A stretch of DNA of 64,000 nucleotides from the NCBI RefSeq assembly GCF_030506365.1, contig NZ_CP073092.1, forward strand, positions 62,001 through 126,000, given 5' to 3'. This DNA comes from Corynebacterium tuberculostearicum (lineage in GTDB: Bacteria; Actinomycetota; Actinomycetes; Mycobacteriales; Mycobacteriaceae). The notes beneath the pieces were generated by a model that was not told where the DNA came from, searched no databases, and worked only from the letters and a program-made list of their open reading frames with translations. This document shows, one piece after another, positions 24,014 to 33,301 of this stretch. The first letter of the stretch is position 1; each line of letters begins with the position of its first letter. Made by a program: the position numbers and the translations under genes.

Positions 24014-24520
24014 ATGAGTAACGGCGAGACAATGCTAATTGCCTACGATGGCACCGAACGAGCCGGCCGCGCCCTCGAGTACGCGGCCCAGCTGCTGCGC
24101 CCCACCACGGTGGAAATTCTCACCGCCTGGGAACCGGTAGCCCGGCAAACCGCCCGCGCCGTCAGCCGCACCGGAATGCACCAGTCCACCGTTTCCCCGG
24201 ACCGCGTCGAAGAGGATCCGGCCTATGAGGAGGCGCTAAAGATTTGCCGCCAGGGCATCGAGCTGGCCGAAAGCCTGGGCCTAGCCGGCCGCGCCCACCT
24301 GGTGGAGTCCGCTACCACCATTTCCTCCGCCATCATTGATGCCGCGCATGAGCTAGACGTGGACGTCATCGTCACCGGTACCCGCGCCCTGACCGGCTTC
24401 CGCGCGTGGTGGACCAACTCCACCGCCGACCAGATTGTGCGCAATGCCGGCCTCCCAGTGTTCATCGTGCCGCAGGAAAACGAGGATGACGCGGACGATG
24501 ATGAGGCAGAATACTTCTAA
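24014..24520 (+). CDS. Universal stress protein, UspA family
   Basis: A single UspA domain of 168 aa: N-terminal MLIAYDGTERAGRALEYAA, ATP-site style C-terminal GTRALTGFRAWWTNSTADQIVRNA and PVFIVP ending in an acidic tail. The usual G-2x-G-9x-G(S/T) nucleotide-binding loop is only partly kept (TGTRALTGF..NSTA). Expected to be cytoplasmic; function beyond stress association not predictable. It stands alone between nagZ (divergent) and the DUF2613-aftD pair. Confidence 0.88.
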   Translation: MSNGETMLIAYDGTERAGRALEYAAQLLRPTTVEILTAWEPVARQTARAVSRTGMHQSTVSPDRVEEDPAYEEALKICRQGIELAESLGLAGRAHLVESATTISSAIIDAAHELDVDVIVTGTRALTGFRAWWTNSTADQIVRNAGLPVFIVPQENEDDADDDEAEYF

Positions 24521-24542
24521 ATAGCTGCTAATATCTTTAGCC

Positions 24543-24740
24543 ATGGCTCTGGAAACCGATTCTTTGAACAAGCGCACCCTTGGCCCCGCCATTGGTAGCG
24601 CTGTTGTGGGCATCGCGCTCGGCGTCATCACCATCATCGGCATCGCACAATTCTCCGGCACCGATACCGTGCCGGAAGGCAATGCGGTTTCTGCTTCCGA
24701 TGCGGTTTTGGGCGGCCCTGAGTACGGATCCCGCAACTAG
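24543..24740 (+). CDS. DUF2613 small membrane protein
   Basis: The 65-aa product has one hydrophobic segment (about 16-37, SAVVGIALGVITIIGIAQF) and a short outside tail. Length, RTLGPAIGSAVVG motif and position directly before aftD match DUF2613, the family of mycobacterial Rv0236A, which sits next to the AftD gene there as well. The stop is 2 nt before the aftD GTG, so the two are probably coupled. A role assisting AftD is inferred from conserved linkage only. A TAATAT box 8 nt upstream of the ATG suggests a leaderless start. Confidence 0.8.
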   Translation: MALETDSLNKRTLGPAIGSAVVGIALGVITIIGIAQFSGTDTVPEGNAVSASDAVLGGPEYGSRN

Positions 24741-24742
24741 GT

Positions 24743-27700
24743 GTGCGTACCCTCCGCGGGCGGCTTGCCCGCCCCTACCCGCTGGGGATCCTTGCCCTAG
24801 CGCTCATCCTCCTCGTGCAGCCGTGGGGGTTGACGGCCGCCGATACCAAGCATGATCTGGCGGCCGATCCGCTGCACTTTCTCCGCGGGGCACTAAGCGC
24901 CTATACGGATACTTTTACCCTGGGGCAGCTGCAGAATCAGGCCTATGGCTACCTCTTTCCCCAGGGACCTTTCTTCGTTTTAACCCAGCCACTACCCGAT
25001 TGGGTGGCCCAGCGCCTCTGGTGGCTACTGGTCTTGGGCGTCGGCTTCACCGGCTTCCATAAACTCGCTTGCAAGGTGGGCCTGCGTGGCTGGTGGGTCT
25101 GGGTGGCGGCGATGCTTTACGCGCTCTCGCCGCGAACTCTTTCGACTCTGACCGCCATTTCTTCTGAGACCTGGCCGGTCATGCTTGCTCCCTGGGTTAT
25201 CCTGCCCTTCCTCAATGCCAAGCTCACCTGGCGCGATGTCGCCACGGCCACCATCCCCGTAGCGCTAATGGGCGCGGTCAATGCCACCGCGACCATCGCG
25301 GCTTGTACCCCGGCCGCAGTAATCCTGCTCTACCGCCGCGCATTCAAGCCCGGCGCGGCCTGGCTCTTAGGGTGCCTGGCGGTATCGGCGTGGTGGATCG
25401 GCCCGCTCGTCGTGCTTGGCCGCTATGCCCCGCCGTTTACGGAATTCATCGAATCCGCCCGCGTGACCACGCGCTGGCTCAACTTGCCCGAGATTCTGCG
25501 CGGCACCACGAGCTGGACTCCGTTTGTCGATACCGAACGCGTGGCCGGCTATGAGCTAGCCACCGAGTCCTTCTTCGTGCTGGTCACCATGGGCATCGCA
25601 GCTTTGGGTATCTACGGGCTTAGCAAGCTGCCGCGCGTGTGGTCCGTCATGCTGGTGGTGGGCATCGCGGTGCTGGGCTGCCAGGTGGCGTGGTACCTCA
25701 ATGCGCTCGATGGACCGCTGGCCGCGCTGCGCAACCTGCATAAGTTCGATCCGCTGGTGCGCATCCCACTGCTGTTGGGCGTGGCGCGCGCCTGCGCCCA
25801 TCTTCCACTACCGAGGAACTTGCGCCCCACCAAGAGGCAGACGGTGGGTGCACTGACGCTGCTGTTGTGCATCGCGGTAGTCTCCCCGGCATGGTCGCAG
25901 CGCTTGCTGCCGCTGGGTGCCTATAAAGAGGTGCCCTCCTACTGGCACGAGGCCACGGATTTTATCAATACCCATGCCGCCGATACCCGCACGCTTATCT
26001 ACCCTGAGGCGTCCTTTGCCCGGCAGACCTGGGGATGGACCCGCGACGAGCCGGCTCAGCCACTGCTCGATGCCCCCTGGGCCGTGCGCGATGCCATTCC
26101 GCTCGTGCCCCCGGAGGCCATCCGCGGGCTCGACGGTGTCATGGCCGCACTCAAGGAGGACCCGGCCACGGGCGTGCGTTCCCTGCAGCGCCTGGGCATC
26201 GGCGCGGTCATGGTGCGCCACGATCTCTTCACCGGCGAGGACGATGCCCTGGCCAGCAAGTTTGGCGGCGAGGTCCATCGCTTCGGCGACGTCGATGTCA
26301 TCCTACTCAACCACGCCGGCATGTCCTTAGGGCCCACGGACCCAGTGCGCGTGGCCGGCGGCGGGGAAGCCTTGGCGCTTCTCGACGCCCACTCCACCCC
26401 CACCACCCGCCAGCTCGTCGATCACGACGCCGATATCGTCACCGATACCCCGACGCTCACGGACCGCAACTACGGCACCCTCGATGGCCCCATCTCCGCG
26501 CCCATGGCCGCGGACGATCCCAGCGACGTGAATAACCGCCTGCGCGACTATCCCTCCGCTGGGCCGCTCACCCAGGTGGAAACCCACGGCGGTTCGGTGG
26601 CGGTTTCCTCCTCGGCCGCCGATGCCACGGCCTTTGGCGGCGCCCAGCCGAAGAAGTCCGCCACGGCCGCCGTGGACGGGGAAAACTCCACCGCCTGGTG
26701 GCCCGCGCCGGGCGATGACTCCGGGTGGATTGAACTGCGCGGCTCTTTCACGCAACCCCGCCTCAAGCTCATGGCCACCAGCGCCACCACGGTAACCGTG
26801 CGCTCTGGCAGCGCGGCCGTAGACGTGGACTTACAGCCCTTCCGCGCGCAGGAGGTCCGCGTTCCCGGCGGCGATACCGAGTCCATCCGCGTGGAGCTAT
26901 CCCACCGCACCGGCATCGCGGAGTTAGGGGTGGAAGGCCAGACGGTCGAGCGCGTGGTGACCGTCCCGGATACCTCCCCTGACGTGCACCAATTCTTCTT
27001 CCAGCGCATGCTGCAGGATACCGGCGTGCTCATCCGCGATTTCACGGCGCCGCGCCCCATGCGCGTGACGGTGGATTCCACCAAGCCCGTGCTTATCGAC
27101 GCCCACCGCTACTCCCCCGGCGACTCCCTCACCCTCAGCCCTGGCACGCACCGCGTGCGCACCACGGGGCCGTGGGTGAGCCTGCGCGAGAAGGGCTGGC
27201 AACCAGCAGGCTCTTCCGAGCCCACCGGGTACTCGATTGCAGCCGCTGATGAGGATCGCCTCTTGGTCACCGGTCGCGCCTTCAATAAGGGCCTGCGCGG
27301 CTACCTAGGCGAGGAAGAGCTCACCCCGCGCGAGATCGATGCAGCCACCCAAGCTTTTGTCATTCCGGCCGGCCACTCCGGTGACTTCCGCATGACCTTT
27401 AGCGCCCAACCGGTTTACCGCGCCACCCTCCTCTTCGGCGGTGCCTTGGGCTTGCTCACCCTCGGCCTGTGCATCCTGGCGGCCACGCGGCGCCCGTCTC
27501 AGCCAACTTGGCGCGCGCCACGCGGCAGCGCCGCCTCGGCCGTGGTCGCACTCGGCGCGCTGGCCCTCACCGGCTGGCCGGCCGCGGTCGCGGCCGTTGC
27601 CGCTTGGTTGGTGGTGCGCTGGACCACCATCCCTCGCGCCTACCTCGCGCCCGGTGTCGTGGCGGCGGCCGGGGCCATCCTTGCCCGCGCGCCGTGGACA

Positions 27701-27811
27701 TCGGGGTCCTATGCGGGCGATTCACTCCTGCTTAGCTGCTTGTGTGCCGCGGGCGTGGCCTGTCTTTTCGCCTCCGACCGAGGAGAAGATCCCGGCCGGG
27801 ACGCTCAATGA
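24743..27811 (+). CDS. aftD: Arabinofuranosyltransferase AftD
   Basis: AftD is a membrane GT-C enzyme adding alpha-(1-3)-arabinofuranose branches to arabinogalactan and lipoarabinomannan, using decaprenyl-phospho-arabinose. The 1022-aa protein has about ten N-terminal hydrophobic segments, then a large outside region (about 390-880) with carbohydrate-binding-like beta domains (e.g. DGENSTAWWPAPGDDSGWIEL, an F5/8-type motif), and three or four C-terminal membrane segments. It is shorter than mycobacterial AftD (about 1400 aa), as expected for corynebacteria. GTG start 2 nt after the DUF2613 gene. Its last 80 bp overlap the convergent tmaT gene. Confidence 0.88.
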   Translation: MRTLRGRLARPYPLGILALALILLVQPWGLTAADTKHDLAADPLHFLRGALSAYTDTFTLGQLQNQAYGYLFPQGPFFVLTQPLPDWVAQRLWWLLVLGVGFTGFHKLACKVGLRGWWVWVAAMLYALSPRTLSTLTAISSETWPVMLAPWVILPFLNAKLTWRDVATATIPVALMGAVNATATIAACTPAAVILLYRRAFKPGAAWLLGCLAVSAWWIGPLVVLGRYAPPFTEFIESARVTTRWLNLPEILRGTTSWTPFVDTERVAGYELATESFFVLVTMGIAALGIYGLSKLPRVWSVMLVVGIAVLGCQVAWYLNALDGPLAALRNLHKFDPLVRIPLLLGVARACAHLPLPRNLRPTKRQTVGALTLLLCIAVVSPAWSQRLLPLGAYKEVPSYWHEATDFINTHAADTRTLIYPEASFARQTWGWTRDEPAQPLLDAPWAVRDAIPLVPPEAIRGLDGVMAALKEDPATGVRSLQRLGIGAVMVRHDLFTGEDDALASKFGGEVHRFGDVDVILLNHAGMSLGPTDPVRVAGGGEALALLDAHSTPTTRQLVDHDADIVTDTPTLTDRNYGTLDGPISAPMAADDPSDVNNRLRDYPSAGPLTQVETHGGSVAVSSSAADATAFGGAQPKKSATAAVDGENSTAWWPAPGDDSGWIELRGSFTQPRLKLMATSATTVTVRSGSAAVDVDLQPFRAQEVRVPGGDTESIRVELSHRTGIAELGVEGQTVERVVTVPDTSPDVHQFFFQRMLQDTGVLIRDFTAPRPMRVTVDSTKPVLIDAHRYSPGDSLTLSPGTHRVRTTGPWVSLREKGWQPAGSSEPTGYSIAAADEDRLLVTGRAFNKGLRGYLGEEELTPREIDAATQAFVIPAGHSGDFRMTFSAQPVYRATLLFGGALGLLTLGLCILAATRRPSQPTWRAPRGSAASAVVALGALALTGWPAAVAAVAAWLVVRWTTIPRAYLAPGVVAAAGAILARAPWTSGSYAGDSLLLSCLCAAGVACLFASDRGEDPGRDAQ

Positions 27812-28892
27812 GCGTATAGCTCGCGGCCGAGACCACCACGGTGGCCACCACCGTTACAGCTAGAATCACCCAAAAGTCCAGGGGTTTAGCGCTAAACAGC
27901 GGCACCCCGGTAAGCGGAAATGCCAGTCCCAGAATGGCCACATGCCATAAGAAGATGGAATAGGACCACGCGCCCAATGCCTGCATGAGCGGGCTGGTCA
28001 GCCAGGACCTATCCCGTGGGGCGAGCGCTACCGGTACCACCACGACTGCGGCAAAGGCCGCTCCCGCAATGATCCGGCGGGAAAATTCACCTGGCTCTGG
28101 ATGCACCAGCCCCTGCGGCCCGAACCACTCGCGGCTGGCAAGCCACAGCACCACCGCCGCCGCAAGCCACCACGCCCAGCGCGGCCGCAGCACGCGCTGC
28201 ACGCGCCGGCTAACACCGGCCGCTTCGCATTCCGCGGCCAGCATTCCCACGGCAAACCATGAAGCATACGCCGGCGGCCAGATCTGCGAATTGACCTGAT
28301 CCTTGGTGTAATCGGCTACAAAGGGAACAAAGCCCCAGGCCCAGCTAACAACGGCGCCCAGCGCGATGGCCGCTACCCGCCAGCGCCGCGGCAGCGCCCC
28401 GAGAAGCCACACCAACACAGGCAGGGCAAGATAAAAGAAGAACTCCACGCATAGCGACCACAGGTGGGTAAGCCCCGGCGCTAGCCCGTCCACCACATAA
28501 ATCTGGGTAGAGGTGAGGTTGCTCAGCAGTTGGGTGAGGGTGAGCGAGTGGGCGTCGGGAAGCAGGAGCATCACCGCCACCACGCAGGCATAATAGGCCG
28601 GTAATAGGCGGGCCACGCGCGAGCGCGCATAGCCGGATAAGGTGTGCAAGCCGCGGCGACGCCACAGCAGGAAGGCACTGAGCGCAAAGAAGACGGCGAC
28701 GAAATAGTCAAAGCGCCCGGCAAACCCCCACCCGGTTCCGGTCTGAAAAGACACGTGGGTGACAATGATTCCAAGGGAGGCGACCGCGCGTAAACCGTCT
28801 AGCTCCGGCAGATGCTGGGGTACGCTTTTCACAGATGCCTGCGGCTGCACGCTTGCTCCTAACCCCGGATCGACCTGAAACTGATTGGACAT
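27732..28892 (-). CDS. tmaT: Acyltransferase-3 family, TmaT (trehalose mycolate acetyltransferase)
   Basis: Starting at MSNQFQVD.. the 386-aa protein has ten or so membrane segments and acyltransferase-3 motifs: LPELDGLRAVASLGIIVTH (with the catalytic-region His), FFALSAFLLWRR, and LWSLCVEFFFYLALP. Synteny (aftD-tmaT-lmcA) identifies it as the TmaT that acetylates trehalose monocorynomycolate before MmpL export. The frame is open 135 codons upstream through the lmcA gene; that extension is a shadow. The start codon is 9 nt from that of divergent lmcA. The C-terminus is basic and its codons overlap aftD. Confidence 0.85.
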   Translation of the reverse strand: MSNQFQVDPGLGASVQPQASVKSVPQHLPELDGLRAVASLGIIVTHVSFQTGTGWGFAGRFDYFVAVFFALSAFLLWRRRGLHTLSGYARSRVARLLPAYYACVVAVMLLLPDAHSLTLTQLLSNLTSTQIYVVDGLAPGLTHLWSLCVEFFFYLALPVLVWLLGALPRRWRVAAIALGAVVSWAWGFVPFVADYTKDQVNSQIWPPAYASWFAVGMLAAECEAAGVSRRVQRVLRPRWAWWLAAAVVLWLASREWFGPQGLVHPEPGEFSRRIIAGAAFAAVVVVPVALAPRDRSWLTSPLMQALGAWSYSIFLWHVAILGLAFPLTGVPLFSAKPLDFWVILAVTVVATVVVSAASYTLIERPGRDLLLGRRRKDRPRPRHTSS

Positions 28893-28901
28893 ACTACTGC
28901 A

Positions 28902-30056
28902 ATGAAACGCTACCTTTGGCCACGCTCGCCACTGGCGTGGGTTGTCATTGCCGCCGTCATTTTCTTGGTGCTGGGGACCGTGGTGCCGCCGCTGTATAAC
29001 AATCAGACCCGGCCGCTGGCCTTCGACCAAAACATCAACACCGTCACCGCGCCGTCGGCCGGCGTATGGATGGATGCGCCCGAGTTCATCGCCGGGGCCA
29101 GAGCCTCCAGCGATAGCAAAGACCCGCAGTGCCAGGAAAAACAGGCACCCATGTGGTGCTACCTGCACCACGACCTGCTTACTATCGAGCGCAATACCAC
29201 CACCTCTGAGGTGGCAGAAGATGATGCGCTCGCTAACTCCGATTCGCTCTCTCGCGTGCTCGCCGGCGATACTCCCCTTGCCCAAATCACGGAGCATTCC
29301 GTGTTGAACCGCGAGTCCACCTACCCGGTTGCCGCGCCAAAGGATAAATGGAAATTTGTCCTACCGGCGCTGGATACCGGCATGGCCCGCACCGACTTCG
29401 AGCGCGATGGAATCAACTACTTCTTTCCCTCCGGTACCGAGCAGCGCTCCTATCCGTTTTTCGATCTAGCGACGCAATCCTCCACGGCGGTGGACTTCAC
29501 CACGACGGAGAAGCTCGACGGTATCCCCACCTATTCTTTCCACCACGATATCCAGCCCATTTCCCTGGCGGAGATGCGCAAAAGCATTACCACCGAGGTC
29601 GATACCGGCACCGGGGATAGGCAGCTAGCGGCCGAGGATTTCCGCATCTCCGGGCCGGCGAAGCGGTTCTACGACGCCGAGTCGCGCGAGCTCCTTGGTC
29701 TGGATGCTACTGACCGGGTCACGGTGGAGCCCTTCTACACCATCGGCCGCGATATCTCCGTCGAACCCACCACCGGCACCATGGTGGACCTGCGCGAGAA
29801 CATCAAGATCTTCTTCGCCGCGGACGAAAAGCAAGCCGGCACCATGGTGGCGAATGATGATACGAAGGACCGCTCCATCTTTGCCGCTGATCTGCGCTGG
29901 TCCGATGAGACCCGCGCGGAGCGCCTCGATGAGGTGCGCCCAGTCATTCGCACCATTCGCGCCTTGATGGTGGTCGGCTGGGCCGGCAAGGCCATCGGCG
30001 TTGGTCTATTGCTTTGTGCCGCCTATATGTACATGCGCCGCCACCGTGAAGGCTAG
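28902..30056 (+). CDS. lmcA: DUF3068 protein, LmcA-type lipoglycan maturation factor
   Basis: A 384-aa protein with one N-terminal membrane segment (about 12-30), a large outside domain, and one C-terminal segment (about 355-375), the DUF3068 layout ('porin PorA family' in databases). The orthologue at this position in corynebacteria and mycobacteria (Rv0227c; LmcA) is reported to be needed for lipomannan/LAM maturation, as I recall. CATACT ends 6 nt before the ATG, and the divergent tmaT start is only 9 nt away. Its stop lies 11 nt inside the next gene. Confidence 0.85.
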   Translation: MKRYLWPRSPLAWVVIAAVIFLVLGTVVPPLYNNQTRPLAFDQNINTVTAPSAGVWMDAPEFIAGARASSDSKDPQCQEKQAPMWCYLHHDLLTIERNTTTSEVAEDDALANSDSLSRVLAGDTPLAQITEHSVLNRESTYPVAAPKDKWKFVLPALDTGMARTDFERDGINYFFPSGTEQRSYPFFDLATQSSTAVDFTTTEKLDGIPTYSFHHDIQPISLAEMRKSITTEVDTGTGDRQLAAEDFRISGPAKRFYDAESRELLGLDATDRVTVEPFYTIGRDISVEPTTGTMVDLRENIKIFFAADEKQAGTMVANDDTKDRSIFAADLRWSDETRAERLDEVRPVIRTIRALMVVGWAGKAIGVGLLLCAAYMYMRRHREG

Positions 30057-31464
30057 GCGTCTTTTACTCCTTATCTGGGGCACCCTCCTCGTGGCCGCGG
30101 TGTGCTGGCCCTTTGCCTTGCCCGGCGAGTTCTTGTGGCGCGATATGGCGTTGCTTGACCATCCGGTCCTTTCCCCTTCTGCCTTTGGTGGCGGCAGTCT
30201 GCCCGCCCGCAACGCACCGCAGGACGGTTTCCTTGCTCTCGTGGGCGGCGCGTGGGCGGCACGGGTGCTCATTTTTGCCGCCGCCGCGTCCTCCGCGCTC
30301 ACCGCGGCGCGCTGGGCACGCTCTACGGTCGCCGCGGTGAGCGCGATGGCGGTGGCGGTGGCCAATCCCTTCGTCATTGAGCGTCTCTTGCAGGGCCAGT
30401 GGTCGCTTGCAGTGGCTGCGTGGCTGCTGCCGGTCATCGCGTGGGCAGGAAGAAGGCACAGCTGGGTGGCGTGGCTGGCCATGTGGGGAGCATCGCTTAC
30501 TCCTACGGGTGGTCTCTTTGCCGTGGTGACCGCGGCGGTGACCTGCCGCAAGAGGGTAGCTCTCGGCGGCGTGGTTTTGTGCTTGCCGTGGGCCATTCCG
30601 GGCATGTTCAACCCCGCCGCGCCCGGCGATACCGCGGCGGCGGTGGCCGCGTTTGGCCCGCGGGCAGAAGACTACGTCGGCACCGCGGGCGCGCTGCTGC
30701 GGCTTGGCGGCATCTGGAATGCGGAAGCGGCCATCGGGTTTGCCGTGTGCGGCGTCATCGTGGCGGTCATCGCCCTGCTCGGGGCGTGGCGGGTTCCCGT
30801 GCGGTTAAGCGTCCTCGCGGCGATAGGGCTCGGCGGAGCGATGTTCTTCTGGCTGGTTCCCAGCGCTCTGGTGTGGTCCATCGATCACGTACCGGGGGCG
30901 GCGCTGCTGCGCGATAGCGGGAAGCTGACCATGTTGGCATTGCCGCTCTATGTGGCCTCACTAGGCGCACTGCCGAATCTGCCGGCGGCACTGGCCACCG
31001 TGGCTGCGACCGTGCAGCTGCTGCCCGTTCCAGGACGCCTCGCGGTGCTCGCGCCGCGGGATACGGGGATCGATGAGCAGTTGGTGCGCGCGATTGACGG
31101 CCGGGTGGCCTTCTTCCCAGAACGCGCCAACCTCGTGGAGGTACCCGGCGGCGTGGCCGTCGACCCCTATTCCAAGGCGGTGGCCATGGTGGAGTCGGGA
31201 GAATTGAGCGTAGACGGGACCGTGGTGGACCAGGCCTCGCCGCAGTACCGGGCGGCGCTGCGCGCGTGGAAAGAGCACGATATGGACCGGCTGGCCGAGC
31301 TCGGCGTCGGTGTGGTCGTGGTGGACGGTGCCATAGCCGCGGAAACTAACGCGCCGCGACCGCAGGTTCCGTGGGCGCTTACCGTCTTGTGGATGGCGTG
31401 TCCGCTACTAGCCCTTGCAGCAGTTCCGCGAATTGCTCGCCGGTCTTCTCCCAGGAGAAGCTAG
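30046..31464 (+). CDS. Polytopic membrane protein of the LmcA/TmaT cluster (Rv0226c-like)
   Basis: From the GTG overlapping the lmcA stop by 11 nt, the protein has 472 residues and about ten to twelve hydrophobic segments; the region after about 300 is partly soluble (DVVVDGA.., FFPERANLVEVPGG). It resembles GT-C membrane proteins in layout but I see no clear DxD motif. By position it is the Rv0226c/NCgl2761-type protein; I recall the name MmpA and a role in trehalose mycolate transport for the C. glutamicum gene, but cannot verify it here. The last 86 bp overlap the convergent glycosyltransferase gene. Confidence 0.75.
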   Translation: MKARRLLLLIWGTLLVAAVCWPFALPGEFLWRDMALLDHPVLSPSAFGGGSLPARNAPQDGFLALVGGAWAARVLIFAAAASSALTAARWARSTVAAVSAMAVAVANPFVIERLLQGQWSLAVAAWLLPVIAWAGRRHSWVAWLAMWGASLTPTGGLFAVVTAAVTCRKRVALGGVVLCLPWAIPGMFNPAAPGDTAAAVAAFGPRAEDYVGTAGALLRLGGIWNAEAAIGFAVCGVIVAVIALLGAWRVPVRLSVLAAIGLGGAMFFWLVPSALVWSIDHVPGAALLRDSGKLTMLALPLYVASLGALPNLPAALATVAATVQLLPVPGRLAVLAPRDTGIDEQLVRAIDGRVAFFPERANLVEVPGGVAVDPYSKAVAMVESGELSVDGTVVDQASPQYRAALRAWKEHDMDRLAELGVGVVVVDGAIAAETNAPRPQVPWALTVLWMACPLLALAAVPRIARRSSPRRS

Positions 31465-32488
31465 CGGCAAAATCCCGCGCGTTGAAGCCGAGCGTGCGGC
31501 GAAGAGGGGCGTCGGCAAGCAGCTGCTTGGTGGCCGCCACGAAGTCCTCTTCGCGCTCTACCAGGATGCCGGTCTTGCCGTTGATAACACTGTCACGCAG
31601 GCCAAATGTATAGCCCACGGCGGGTACCCCATGTTGGGCTGCCTCCATTACTGCCAAACCCCACCCCTCTTTGCGTGAGGGCATAAGCAAGGCATCGGCG
31701 CGGGCGAGCAGGGCGTGCTTATAGTCCTCGGTCACCTGGCCGCGGAAGCGCACGCGATCACTCACGCCATGCTCCTCGGCGTAGGCACGCAGGTTAGCCT
31801 CCCACCAGCCGGAGCCGATGACGTCCAAGACCGCGCCCGGGGTCTGTGCCACCGTATCCATGGCATGCTCGATCTGCTTATGTGGCACCAAGCGCGAGAG
31901 CGTGACCAGGTGCACCTCGGCCTCTCGTTCCAAGGAAGGAACGTGGTCCGGAACCGGGTCCAGGCCATTGGCGATGATGTGCGCGCCCTTAATGCCCAGC
32001 GCCTCTAAATCCTGGCGGGAGGCCTCAGACACGGTGACATAGGGAGCGCCGCGATACACGCGCGGGACCACCCGAGACTCGAGGAACCAACCGAGCCGGC
32101 CGAGGAGAGGGCCTGCCACCGGCCACTGTTCGCGGTGGCAATGGTGAGTAAGCAGCACCGTCGGTGCTCCAGACACCAGGCGAGCGAAGAAGGGGATTCC
32201 GTTTTGGGTATCGATTACCGCATCCACCCCGCGCAGATCTCCCAATCCCAAGCGGCCGGCCAGCATCGCCGCCCAGGCACGCGGATATACGCCGAATTTG
32301 GCGCCGCCGCGGCTATAGCGCACGCTGTCGCGCACCTCGCGGTGAGCGGCATTCATGTGCTTGGAGGTGCGAAAGACCACCTCGTGGCCCTGGGACGCCA
32401 GGTATTCGCCCACGCGCTCCAAGTAGCGCTCCGAGCCACCGCCTTGCGGGTGGGTGGAATCGCGCCAGCATAGTAAAAGAATCTTCAT
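31379..32488 (-). CDS. GT4-family glycosyltransferase (Rv0225-like)
   Basis: A GT-B fold glycosyltransferase of 369 aa: N-terminal LLLCWRDSTHPQGGGSERYLE (glycine-rich acceptor loop), C-terminal LVTLSRLVPHKQIEHAM and the retaining-GT motif PSRKEGWGLAVMEAAQHGVPAVGY with the E-x7-E arrangement. No signal or membrane segment; acts at the cytoplasmic face. The orthologue in this conserved block is Rv0225; donor and acceptor are unknown to me, but neighbours point to lipoglycan or trehalose lipid metabolism. Divergent from mtrP with 24 nt between start codons. Confidence 0.85.
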   Translation of the reverse strand: MKILLLCWRDSTHPQGGGSERYLERVGEYLASQGHEVVFRTSKHMNAAHREVRDSVRYSRGGAKFGVYPRAWAAMLAGRLGLGDLRGVDAVIDTQNGIPFFARLVSGAPTVLLTHHCHREQWPVAGPLLGRLGWFLESRVVPRVYRGAPYVTVSEASRQDLEALGIKGAHIIANGLDPVPDHVPSLEREAEVHLVTLSRLVPHKQIEHAMDTVAQTPGAVLDVIGSGWWEANLRAYAEEHGVSDRVRFRGQVTEDYKHALLARADALLMPSRKEGWGLAVMEAAQHGVPAVGYTFGLRDSVINGKTGILVEREEDFVAATKQLLADAPLRRTLGFNARDFAASFSWEKTGEQFAELLQGLVADTPSTRR

Positions 32489-32512
32489 CGTGAGGTATTA
32501 GCCTAGTGGGTT

Positions 32513-33256
32513 ATGAGACATACCCGTGAGATGGCCACGCTGCGCCGCTCCTTTCAGCTGCTGCGTTCCTTCCGCTTTGAGCAGACGCACCCGGAGATTT
32601 TCTACGGCGGGCTCGCGGAGGATACAGCCGCGCTGGTGTATAACCTCGGCCGCGACCTGGGCGTGCAGCTTGCTGGGGCACGGGTGCTCGATGTCGGCGG
32701 CGGCCCGGGCTATTTTGCGGACGCCTTTGCCCGGCGCGGCGCCCGCTACGTGGGATTGGAGCCGGATGCCGGCGAAATGTCTGCGGCCGGCATCCACTTG
32801 AGCAATTCCGTGCGCGGCGATGGCACCAATCTGCCCTTTGCCGATGGCTCCTTTGACGTGGTCTATTCCTCCAACGTGGCCGAGCACATCCCCAATCCCT
32901 GGGATATGGGCGAGGAGATGCTGCGCGTGACCCGCCCCGGTGGCCTCACCATCCTAAGCTACACGGTGTGGCTCGGCCCCTTTGGCGGCCACGAAACCGG
33001 CCTGTGGGAGCACTACATTGGCGGCGAGTTTGCCCGCGACCGCTATACCCGCCGCCACGGACATCCACCCAAGAATGTCTTTGGCACCTCGCTTTTCGAC
33101 GTCCCCTGCTCCGCCGGCCTTGCCTGGGCACAGCGCACCGGCGCGCTCCAACTCGCCTTCCCCCGCTACCACCCCAGCTGGGCTTGGTGGCTCACCCGCG
33201 TACCAGGGGTGCGGGAGTTTGCGGTGTCTAACCTGACGTTGGTGTTACAAAAGTAG
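32513..33256 (+). CDS. mtrP: SAM-dependent methyltransferase, MtrP
   Basis: Class I methyltransferase of 247 aa with motif I LDVGGGPGYFA, acidic GLEPDAGEM, GDGTNLPFADGSFDVVYSSNVAEHIPNP and a post-motif RPGGLTILSY. Position between the GT4 gene and pckG identifies it as the Rv0224c orthologue; in C. glutamicum this gene is reported (from memory) as MtrP, required for efficient trehalose mycolate transport. The methyl acceptor is unknown. Weak Shine-Dalgarno; TAGCCT lies 8 nt upstream of ATG. Confidence 0.82.
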   Translation: MRHTREMATLRRSFQLLRSFRFEQTHPEIFYGGLAEDTAALVYNLGRDLGVQLAGARVLDVGGGPGYFADAFARRGARYVGLEPDAGEMSAAGIHLSNSVRGDGTNLPFADGSFDVVYSSNVAEHIPNPWDMGEEMLRVTRPGGLTILSYTVWLGPFGGHETGLWEHYIGGEFARDRYTRRHGHPPKNVFGTSLFDVPCSAGLAWAQRTGALQLAFPRYHPSWAWWLTRVPGVREFAVSNLTLVLQK

Positions 33257-33287
33257 CCCCCAGCAACAAATGCGTCGCTGGGGGCTA
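33254..33287. terminator. Bidirectional terminator mtrP/pckG
   Basis: Arms TAGCCCCCAGC (beginning at the mtrP stop codon) and GCTGGGGGCTA with a 12-nt loop, between convergent genes. Confidence 0.8.
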
Positions 33288-33301
33288 GCAGAGTTTAGAG
33301 C

